Shown in pieces: positions 52,415 through 58,847 of a stretch of 64,000 bases of DNA. The notes under the pieces are model-generated. The model had not been told where the DNA came from. It worked only from the letters and a program-made list of their open reading frames with translations, and searched no databases. Numbering within the stretch: the first letter of the stretch is position 1; each line of letters starts with the position of its first letter. Origin of the DNA: CAYMPH01 sp964392365 (GTDB lineage: Bacteria > Spirochaetota > UBA4802 > UBA5550); contig CAYMPH010000010.1 in assembly GCA_964392365.1 (NCBI GenBank), forward strand, positions 1 to 64,000, in the 5' to 3' direction. The position numbers were made by a program, and so were the translations under genes.

Positions 52415-54239
52415 ATATTTTTGCTGATTTAAGATATAATTGCAAATTAAGTTTTAAATTTTTTTTAACAACAGAATAGGAATTTTCCTGTAAATTTTTA
52501 TCAACAAACTTAAAAGTAAATTGTTCTGAAATATGAGTTGGAACATAAGTTGCTCCTGATTTATATTTATAAATATCAAAAAGTTCTTGAATAATATATT
52601 TTTTTGCATCATATAAGCTAATTGTAAAATTATTTTCTTTTTTAATTTGCTTAAATTTCTTTATAGAACCAAAGTAGAAATAGTTTTTTGCAAAAACATC
52701 TCTAACTTCATTATGTGTTTTTGGAATTCTTGTAAAATTACTTTTCCTTTGATAGAGATAATTACCGAAAAATAACATCATTATTCCTGGCAATTCATCT
52801 AACCATTTCTTTTTCCAATCTACTCTTTTTATATGCTTTTTTACAATAACATTTGAAACTCTTCTGATAAGTTTTGAAATATCTTTAACAAAACGGGTAT
52901 TATCAAAACTAATATCTTCTTTCTTTGTATAAGAAGAGTTATCTACTGCGTTTTTCCCAAACTCATAAGCTTTCTTCCATTCATTTTCAAAATCTTTTGT
53001 CAAGTCTCTTGAACCATTGTTACAGGATTTTAATATTGATTTAAATTTTTCCTTATTTCCTTTTACGTGTCTATAAAGTATAGCAGCTTTGCCTTCTTTA
53101 TAAAGAATTTGGTATTTTTTCTTTCTTCCTATTTTCATATTTTCAATAGAAAAATTTGAATTAGATGATATTTTAGATGATTTTGTGAAAACATCTATTC
53201 CCCAGTTCCAGTTGTTCCAGTTTGATTTTTTATTTGAAGATTTTTCTTCTGGATTAACTGCTTCAATTACTTCAGGAGGAGTTGCTGATTCTTTTACAGA
53301 TTTCTTTGCTTTTTCTTTTTTTGCATCTTCTTTTTCTTTCTTTGCTTTTGCTTTTTCTGAAACTTCAGCTAATTTTGATAAATCTACAGCATTTTTTTTA
53401 AAATCAAAACCCTTTAGATATTTAGCCAAGCCAGTAAAATCTTCATAAATAATAAAATCACCATTTTCATCAAGATAGCCATTATGATATTTCAGGGAGA
53501 ATGGAAGCCTCTGTGTTCTGTTTTCAATTCTGAAATCGCAGGATAAATTCTCCGCAAGTTCAAAAAACTCATCAAGTAGATGTAACAGCTCAGAAGAAGG
53601 AACTTCATTTGTTCTAAATATAGCGTGAATATGCCCTTCAATGGAGATTCCGTAATACATTGGAAGTTTATTCTGGAAATATTTTTTTCGCAGCCTTTTA
53701 AATATCTTATGCCCATTTTCCATATCAATATCGATTTGAATCATAGGGAATTTAAGATTTTGCGATAATCCGACTGTATTAAACAAATTTTTTGAATAGC
53801 TAAATACTTTACGGGTTTTATCATCAAAATTATTCCAGAATTTCTTTAATTTATTATATACTACAGGCTTGGAATATAGAGATAGCAATTGCTGTTTGAT
53901 TCTATTTTCAATCGATTCAGGTGGAATTTTTCTTACAATGCCATTTTTTTCTTTTACCCTATAAAGATTTAATTCCACTTTAAGCCAAGCTGGTTCCAAT
54001 TCATAACCTTCTTTTGTTGGTTTTGATTTATATCTAAAGCGGTGCATATATGTTGTTCCTTGATTAAAATCAAATCCCAATAATTTCAGAGCAAGAATAA
54101 ATTTAGAAAAACACCTATTTGTATCTTTTCTAATTTTATCTCTCATTTCTTTATTATCCTGGGGTATTATTGCTTTGAATTTAAATAATTTTTTTACAGT
54201 TACCTTGCTGTTCCTTTTATTTACTGGTTTCTTTTTCAT
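52413..54239 (-). CDS. AEP (primase/PrimPol)-like replication protein
   Basis: 608 residues. The middle domain has the archaeo-eukaryotic primase motif pattern: PMIQIDIDMENG (D170-x-D172), then EGHIHAIF (H203) 33 residues later, then LSCDFRIE (D235), followed by QRLPFSLKY (the R-x-P segment near the end of AEP domains). Spacing fits plasmid PrimPols such as pRN1. A Lys-rich linker (about 285-330) joins a C-terminal helical domain of unknown role. It may synthesise primers and start replication of the element. It is bracketed by perfect 42-bp direct repeats, and I see no separate helicase gene. Confidence 0.68.
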   Translation of the reverse strand: MKKKPVNKRNSKVTVKKLFKFKAIIPQDNKEMRDKIRKDTNRCFSKFILALKLLGFDFNQGTTYMHRFRYKSKPTKEGYELEPAWLKVELNLYRVKEKNGIVRKIPPESIENRIKQQLLSLYSKPVVYNKLKKFWNNFDDKTRKVFSYSKNLFNTVGLSQNLKFPMIQIDIDMENGHKIFKRLRKKYFQNKLPMYYGISIEGHIHAIFRTNEVPSSELLHLLDEFFELAENLSCDFRIENRTQRLPFSLKYHNGYLDENGDFIIYEDFTGLAKYLKGFDFKKNAVDLSKLAEVSEKAKAKKEKEDAKKEKAKKSVKESATPPEVIEAVNPEEKSSNKKSNWNNWNWGIDVFTKSSKISSNSNFSIENMKIGRKKKYQILYKEGKAAILYRHVKGNKEKFKSILKSCNNGSRDLTKDFENEWKKAYEFGKNAVDNSSYTKKEDISFDNTRFVKDISKLIRRVSNVIVKKHIKRVDWKKKWLDELPGIMMLFFGNYLYQRKSNFTRIPKTHNEVRDVFAKNYFYFGSIKKFKQIKKENNFTISLYDAKKYIIQELFDIYKYKSGATYVPTHISEQFTFKFVDKNLQENSYSVVKKNLKLNLQLYLKSAKI

Positions 54240-54297
54240 TTTATTTTCCTATTTTATTGTATTTTAAATTCTTTCTGCTCAATACTCTAATTAAATT

Positions 54298-54339
54298 ATT
54301 ATCCCTAAACATAATTGATATATTATATTAGTTATTATT
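54298..54339 (+). repeat. Left-hand (upstream) copy of the 42-bp direct repeat
   Basis: Identical to 52373-52414. It lies 59-100 nt upstream of the primase-like start and includes TATAAT on the minus strand, so it is a good candidate for the promoter or operator of that gene and also a possible iteron. Confidence 0.85.
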
Positions 54340-54351
54340 TATTTTTTTAAA

Positions 54352-54387
54352 AAATAAAAAAGCAGAAAGGGAATTATCCCCCTCTGC
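54352..54387 (-). terminator. Rho-independent terminator
   Basis: GCAGA (54362-54366) pairs with TCTGC (54383-54387) and GGG with CCC, with an A-run at 54351-54361 that reads as U on the minus strand. It ends transcription of the gene at 54397-54981. Confidence 0.65.
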
Positions 54388-54396
54388 CTGGTTTTA

Positions 54397-54981
54397 TTAA
54401 GCGGCAATTTGAACATCAATTTCAACATATTTAGAAAAATACTTATTAATGATTTTTAAATAATTTTCCAAATTACCACTTTTCCAAATCTCATAAACTA
54501 TCTTGTCAGAATTTAATTTGAGATATTTTGCCATTGATTCTGCGTAAAACATTAAGAGTAACAAATCATCAGATTCATTTTTTATGGTAATTCTTAACTT
54601 TTCATTTTTCTTCGATTTTAAATGAAGTAATACTCTTTCTGTTCCTTTTCTTAATTCTTTTTCAGATACTAATTTCTTTAATTCATCCATCGAAATGCTG
54701 TTATCAATAACCTCAACGTAATTTGAAAAATATCTATTGAAAACTTTTAAAAAATTACTTGAACCGGTATTTTTCTTAAGTTCACTATAGATCATATCAA
54801 AATCCATATCAAGATAATGACATAAACCCCTCGCATATAAAATTAACAACTCTACATCGTTTTCGCCTTTACCATCAGCAATTATTTCAAGTCTCTTACC
54901 CGACATTAGATGAAGAACTGTTCTGTCGTGTATATGCTGCAATTGTTCTTGTTCTTGTTGTTCTAAAAATGTTTTGTTCAT
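54397..54981 (-). CDS. Internally duplicated unknown protein
   Basis: 194 residues made of two similar halves of about 85. Half one has RTVLHLMSGKRLEIIADG, ILYARGLCHYLDMD and NRYFSNYVEV. Half two has ERVLLHLKSKKNEKLRIT, MFYAESMAKYLKLN and NKYFSKYVEI. Nothing identifies the fold. Duplication points to a symmetric binding platform or DNA-binding role. It shares direction with the primase-like gene and is separated from it by a terminator. Confidence 0.6.
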   Translation of the reverse strand: MNKTFLEQQEQEQLQHIHDRTVLHLMSGKRLEIIADGKGENDVELLILYARGLCHYLDMDFDMIYSELKKNTGSSNFLKVFNRYFSNYVEVIDNSISMDELKKLVSEKELRKGTERVLLHLKSKKNEKLRITIKNESDDLLLLMFYAESMAKYLKLNSDKIVYEIWKSGNLENYLKIINKYFSKYVEIDVQIAA

Positions 54982-55009
54982 TGGCTTCTCCTTTATAATA
55001 TTTAATTTT

Positions 55010-55042
55010 AAAAAGGGGTTGGCTTTTTACACCAACCCCTTT
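55010..55042 (-). terminator. Rho-independent terminator
   Basis: GGGGTTGG and CCAACCCC arms with a short loop. An A-run (55011-55014) gives U residues on the minus strand. It ends the transcript of the gene at 55049-55303. Confidence 0.8.
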
Positions 55043-55048
55043 GAGTTT

Positions 55049-55303
55049 TTAAGCTTCGTTAAACTTTTCTGCCCTATGACAAATCGTCGCTTCTCTGTAC
55101 ATTATAAGAATATCTGTTAAAATTCCATAAGCTTCATAATCGTTAGAAGCAACCGCTTGAACTACTTTCATACAGATATAATGAGCTGACAAATCTTTAT
55201 CATCATATCCTTCTATAACTTTTATTAACTCATCTGTTTTCGCATCAATTTCCTCATCGTGTTGCATATCTCTTTTTTTGTTACTTGCATTAATAGTTGT
55301 CAT
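55049..55303 (-). CDS. Small hypothetical protein
   Basis: 84 residues from the ATG at 55301-55303 (the ATG 12 nt earlier lacks a ribosome-binding site; GGTGAAAA precedes the chosen one). Helical: DAKTDELIKVIEGYDDK and then HYICMKVVQAVASNDYEAYG. No family. A GTCAATGTTGAC palindrome lies in its upstream region. Confidence 0.5.
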   Translation of the reverse strand: MTTINASNKKRDMQHDEEIDAKTDELIKVIEGYDDKDLSAHYICMKVVQAVASNDYEAYGILTDILIMYREATICHRAEKFNEA

Positions 55304-55315
55304 TTTTTTCACCAT

Positions 55316-55745
55316 TTGTTATTGTATTTATTCAAACCGTCAATGTTGACAGTATCTCAAAAACCTTGTTTATTTTTTTCCCGTTTCAAGTTGTCATATT
55401 GAACCTCCTGTTTTTTCCCTGGATATTAATTAGACTGAACAAAACGTGCTTTTTATTCCCACTTTTTTGGTTTGGGTTAATTTTTGTTATTTTTTTTAAA
55501 AAAAGTAAAAATTGAGGATAAAACTTTTACTTTAAATGGGGTTTGATACTGAATTGAAATTTAAAGTTTTAAAATGAGTTAGTTTCAAGTCGTAATTGGA
55601 ATAGAAAATGGCTGAATTCTCTTCTATATATTACATTTTTATTAAAAAAATGAAGAAAATATTACTATTTGACAATATTTTAATCACTCGTTAAATGTAA
55701 GCATATTAAGACAATAATTTTTATATATGGATAAACTTAATATCA
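55316..55745. other. Intergenic region upstream of the sigma factor operon
   Basis: 430 nt, no supportable gene. It holds the palindrome GTCAATGTTGAC (55339-55350), which extends to AC-N-GTCAA-TG-TTGAC-N-GT. It also holds a TTGACA-type promoter for the sigma factor operon (55669-55696) and several poly-T/poly-A stretches. I see no ECF-type GGAAC promoter for autoregulation. Confidence 0.5.
55669..55696 (+). promoter_or_regulatory. Promoter of the sigma/anti-sigma/CARF-CHAT operon
   Basis: TTGACA (55669-55674) with TTAAAT (55691-55696) at 16 nt, or TAAATG at 17 nt. A start near 55703 gives a leader of about 40 nt before the ATG at 55746. The next promoter, in front of the excisionase gene, has the same TTGACAAT ... 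TTAAAT layout. Confidence 0.55.
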
Positions 55746-56273
55746 ATGGATAATGACAAATTTTTTAAAGAATACCATAAATATATAAGGGCTCTCGTAA
55801 TTAAATTTTCAAAAAATTCAAGAAATTATGATGATATTGAAGATATAATTCAAGGTGCCAATGAAAAATTTCTTAAAGGTGCTCTTGGAAAGTTTAGAGA
55901 AGAAAGCAAAATTACAACTTATATATACAGAGTTGTGTATAATCACTGGGTTGACTGTATAAAAGAGAAGATTAAAAGAGAAAGAAACGAAGTTTATTCC
56001 GATACCATTTTAAATTGGGGTAATATACCTTCCAGTTATAATGAAGATAATATAGAAAAAAGAGAAATTATTCTGGAAACAATCAATTTTATCAATCCAG
56101 ATTTAAAAAAAGTAATTGGTAAGCTTTCAATTATAAAAGATAGGAAACAAGCTGATATAGCTGGAATACTTCAAATAGCTCAAAGTACAGTTTCTAAAAA
56201 TATTGCAAGTGCAGAGAAAATACTAAAACAAGAAATTATAAAGAAATACCCTGATTTAAGAGATAAAATATGA
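55746..56273 (+). CDS. ECF-like RNA polymerase sigma factor
   Basis: 175 residues, only regions 2 and 4. Region 2 is DDIEDIIQGANEKFLKG followed by KFREESKITTYIYRVVYNHW. Region 4 is a helix-turn-helix, RKQADIAGILQIAQSTVSKN, close to the C-terminus. Linker composition is Lys/Asn rich, as elsewhere in the element. Its stop overlaps the start of the anti-sigma gene by ATGA, so translation is coupled. It would direct RNA polymerase to a dedicated promoter set once freed from its anti-sigma. Confidence 0.9.
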   Translation: MDNDKFFKEYHKYIRALVIKFSKNSRNYDDIEDIIQGANEKFLKGALGKFREESKITTYIYRVVYNHWVDCIKEKIKRERNEVYSDTILNWGNIPSSYNEDNIEKREIILETINFINPDLKKVIGKLSIIKDRKQADIAGILQIAQSTVSKNIASAEKILKQEIIKKYPDLRDKI

Positions 56274-56827
56274 ATAATATTAGATGCAATGATGAAATGG
56301 AGAAGCTTATTTATGCCTATGCTGATGGAACACTCAAATCAGAAAAAGAAAAAGAAAAAGTAATTTCTCACATTGCAAATTGTGATTCTTGCTTGGATTT
56401 AATAGAAACATATTACGATATGCACAAAGAAAAAGAAATTTTAGATGATGATAAGAATTGGAAAGATATTCCAATCCACGCCACAGATTACGGAATCAGC
56501 GTTCTTGATTCTGAATTATTAACATCAAAATCGAAAATTCAGGTTTTATCTTCTGGAGATAAGGGATTACCTGTTTCATTAAAACTTCCATTTAACAATG
56601 AAGAAATAACTTTAAAATTGATTAAATCCGGTAAAAAAATGACAGTACAACTCCAGGCACTCAAAGGTGCAAAGAAATATTATTTACTTTATGGAAAAGA
56701 CAAGTCTATAGCTTCCGAAATTGATGGATTTGTTGTTTTTACAAAAGTACCGATAAGGTCTTTTATTCTTTCAATTGATATGAAATATTTTATGAGCATT
56801 GATGCTTTAAAAGAAAGTGTATTATGA
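56270..56827 (+). CDS. Soluble anti-sigma factor with zinc (ZAS-type) motif
   Basis: 185 residues. The N-terminal 45 residues carry HIANCDSC (H34-x3-C38-x2-C41) and an upstream C6, the HxxxCxxC zinc-associated anti-sigma pattern that binds ECF sigma factors. No membrane helix follows, so it is cytoplasmic. Residues 60-185 form a beta-rich domain (KSKIQVLSSGDKG, then EITLKLIKSG, KKYYLLYGKDK). That separate domain could be the handle for proteolysis by the protease encoded next. It starts within the sigma gene (ATGA) and its stop is one base before the CARF-CHAT start. Confidence 0.85.
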   Translation: MNNIRCNDEMEKLIYAYADGTLKSEKEKEKVISHIANCDSCLDLIETYYDMHKEKEILDDDKNWKDIPIHATDYGISVLDSELLTSKSKIQVLSSGDKGLPVSLKLPFNNEEITLKLIKSGKKMTVQLQALKGAKKYYLLYGKDKSIASEIDGFVVFTKVPIRSFILSIDMKYFMSIDALKESVL

Positions 56828-56828
56828 T

Positions 56829-58442
56829 ATGGGAAGTGTAATTGAAAAAAAAATTATAAATGAATGGAGAACAATAAAAGACAATGGTGAGAAACGCAAG
56901 TTCTATTCAGATAATATTCTTCCAGTAATAATAGAAGTTTTCTCCGAAGGTATAGAAACAGGAAAGAAAGAAAGAAAAATTATAGCTTACAGCACCCTTA
57001 TTATTATTTTATCTAATGACGAAAATACCGCTAAAATTCTTTCTACAAGTTTAAAAGTTAAAACAGTAATAGTATTTTATACAAAAGAAAAAGAAAACCG
57101 ATTTAAAAAAAATTTTCATCCTTATCTTTTGAAATATTTTAGCGAAACATCTATTAAACCAATTCTTCTCGATAGAATAAATCATCAGAATAATATTAAA
57201 ATTATAAATGAAACTATTAAAAATGTCTCTTTAGAAAAAGGAAGGACACTTTGCGATATCACAGGTGGAAAAAAAATTCATTCTGTTCTTCTTGGTATTG
57301 CAGCACGGGAATTTAAAATTGACATCTGCTATTTTGATTCAGAAAATCTATCAGATAATTTTATGCCACATTTGGGGAAAGAAGTTTTATATATTCACAG
57401 AGCCGATACAGGCTCAGTAACTAAAATAGATTCTGCAATTTACTCTTTACTCAAAATTGGATACAGAAAATTTGATGATTCAAATGAAATTACATATGAT
57501 ATTATTACTAATGATGAATCCTCCAATCTTGGAACAATTAGATTTAGCGAGGATGATGCCAGAGTATTATCTGAAAAAATAACTGAAAACAATTCAATAA
57601 TAAATGGAATTATATCAGATGGAAATTCAAATGCAAGGCGAGAACTTGTCTCTATTTCAAGAATTATTAAAAGTATTTTAATGTCGCCACCTCTTATTCA
57701 TCGTATTAGAGAAGATAACTTCAACCGCTTTAAAATTATATTGGATGAAGAAATATCAGGAATTCCTTGGGAAATTCCTCTTTCAATGGAGCTAAAAGTT
57801 GAACTTCCGATAATCAGAATTCCAAATAAAGTTTATGGGTTAAATGAAATCTGCGGATATGAAGAAAATGAGCCTGTTGGTATTCTTTTAATTGAAGGTT
57901 CGAGCGAAGGAATTACTGATTTCAAATCATATATTGATAGTGCTTTTGAAATTTGCTCAAGATTTGAAAATTTCTTTTCAATCAAAGCAGAGAATGCTTC
58001 TGAACTTAAGATGTATTTAACTGATAGAAATTGTTTTAAGGTTATAATTTATTACGGGCACGCAGAATATTCAAACGAAAAAATGACAACTGGTTGGAAA
58101 TGTATTGATGGCTCTTTCTTTGGACCTGATTCCTTTAATGTAATGAGTGGACGGCGTAGTGGAATAATTATCGCAAATGCTTGCGAAAGTGCAAGAAGTG
58201 CACCGTTTTTAAAAAATTCGTTTCCATTTGCAACATTATTAAACGGCTTCAGTACATTCATCGGAACAAATTGGCTTCTTGAAGTAGAAAGAAGTTCAAT
58301 ATTTATAAATACAATGCTTGAAAATCTTATAAAAATGGAATCAAAGCCTTCCGATTGTTTTAATATAGCAATGAAAACACTCGCTGAAAAATATGGAGCA
58401 GCTGATTTGTCAAAATATAACATTGTTTATTACGGTAAATAA
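56829..58442 (+). CDS. CARF-CHAT fusion: nucleotide-sensor-like domain joined to a caspase-like protease
   Basis: 537 residues from the ATG at 56829, one base after the anti-sigma stop; a GTG at 56817 is an alternative. Residues about 50-185 look like a CARF domain: a Rossmann-type start YSTLIIILSNDENTAKIL, then LCDITGGKKIHSVLLGIAA and KIDICYFDSE, which match the D-x-T-G-G-x-K region of Card1/Can/Csm6-type ligand domains. Residues about 300-537 are a CHAT domain (ISGIPWEIPLSM) with catalytic His411 in YYGHAEYS and Cys452 in IIANACESARSA. Joining a CARF-like sensor to a CHAT protease beside a sigma/anti-sigma pair suggests that ligand binding triggers cleavage of the anti-sigma factor. The ligand is unknown; cyclic oligoadenylate is likely by homology. 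Confidence 0.82.
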   Translation: MGSVIEKKIINEWRTIKDNGEKRKFYSDNILPVIIEVFSEGIETGKKERKIIAYSTLIIILSNDENTAKILSTSLKVKTVIVFYTKEKENRFKKNFHPYLLKYFSETSIKPILLDRINHQNNIKIINETIKNVSLEKGRTLCDITGGKKIHSVLLGIAAREFKIDICYFDSENLSDNFMPHLGKEVLYIHRADTGSVTKIDSAIYSLLKIGYRKFDDSNEITYDIITNDESSNLGTIRFSEDDARVLSEKITENNSIINGIISDGNSNARRELVSISRIIKSILMSPPLIHRIREDNFNRFKIILDEEISGIPWEIPLSMELKVELPIIRIPNKVYGLNEICGYEENEPVGILLIEGSSEGITDFKSYIDSAFEICSRFENFFSIKAENASELKMYLTDRNCFKVIIYYGHAEYSNEKMTTGWKCIDGSFFGPDSFNVMSGRRSGIIIANACESARSAPFLKNSFPFATLLNGFSTFIGTNWLLEVERSSIFINTMLENLIKMESKPSDCFNIAMKTLAEKYGAADLSKYNIVYYGK

Positions 58443-58501
58443 AGAGAAATTTTAGTAAAATATTTTGTTTACCAAAACTATTAATTCTTTAAAAATATTA
58501 C

Positions 58502-58530
58502 TTGACAATCGACAACTAATATGCTTAAAT
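58502..58530 (+). promoter_or_regulatory. Promoter of the excisionase gene (leaderless type)
   Basis: TTGACA (58502-58507), 17-nt spacer, TTAAAT (58525-58530). The expected start is about 58536-58537, the same place as the ATG of the next gene (58536), and no ribosome-binding site is present. A leaderless or near-leaderless transcript is likely. Confidence 0.6.
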
Positions 58531-58535
58531 AAACT

Positions 58536-58763
58536 ATGGCACAAGTAAAGATTACAGAGCTTACTTCCTTTTTATCTGTTAGACAAACGGCACAAGAACT
58601 TGGATTTTCTAAAGAAGGTATTCGTAAATTAATTCATTCCGGAGAAATATCACCGGTAAGCAAGGTAGATGATTTTATTCTGATTCCTTCCAAGACGATA
58701 CAGATGTTTAAAGAGAGTCGAAGAAAACAGAATAATCCTGATAATAGATATAAAAAGTTATAA
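58536..58763 (+). CDS. Excisionase-like DNA-binding protein (HTH_17)
   Basis: 75 residues: SFLSVRQTAQELGFSKEGIRKLIHSGEISPVSKVDDFILIPSKTI is a MerR-like winged HTH of the excisionase family, with the typical S-V-x-x-T-A-x-x-L ... I-x-x-L-I-x-x-G-x-I-x-x-x layout. Such proteins bend DNA at attachment sites to steer recombinases. It lies immediately before the tyrosine recombinase and after the CARF-CHAT gene on the same strand. Confidence 0.85.
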   Translation: MAQVKITELTSFLSVRQTAQELGFSKEGIRKLIHSGEISPVSKVDDFILIPSKTIQMFKESRRKQNNPDNRYKKL

Positions 58764-58770
58764 AAAAAGA

Positions 58771-58797
58771 AAAATGCTGTATAAACAGCATTTTTTA
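58771..58797 (+). terminator. Rho-independent terminator after the excisionase gene
   Basis: AAAATGCTGT (58771-58780) and ACAGCATTTT (58785-58794) form a perfect stem with a 4-nt loop and a T-tail. It separates the excisionase transcript from the integrase gene. Confidence 0.85.
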
Positions 58798-58847
58798 ATA
58801 TTGCAATAGTTGCCGATTAGCAACTATATTAAAAAGGAGGATATGGA

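Noticed and set aside
55297..55515. A 72-residue Phe/Ile-rich plus-strand frame
   Set aside because: It is made by poly-T runs in the intergenic region, has no ribosome-binding site, and overlaps the start of the opposite gene.
58052..58423. A 123-residue minus-strand frame within the CARF-CHAT gene
   Set aside because: It is antisense to a clear protein with catalytic motifs and has no independent support.
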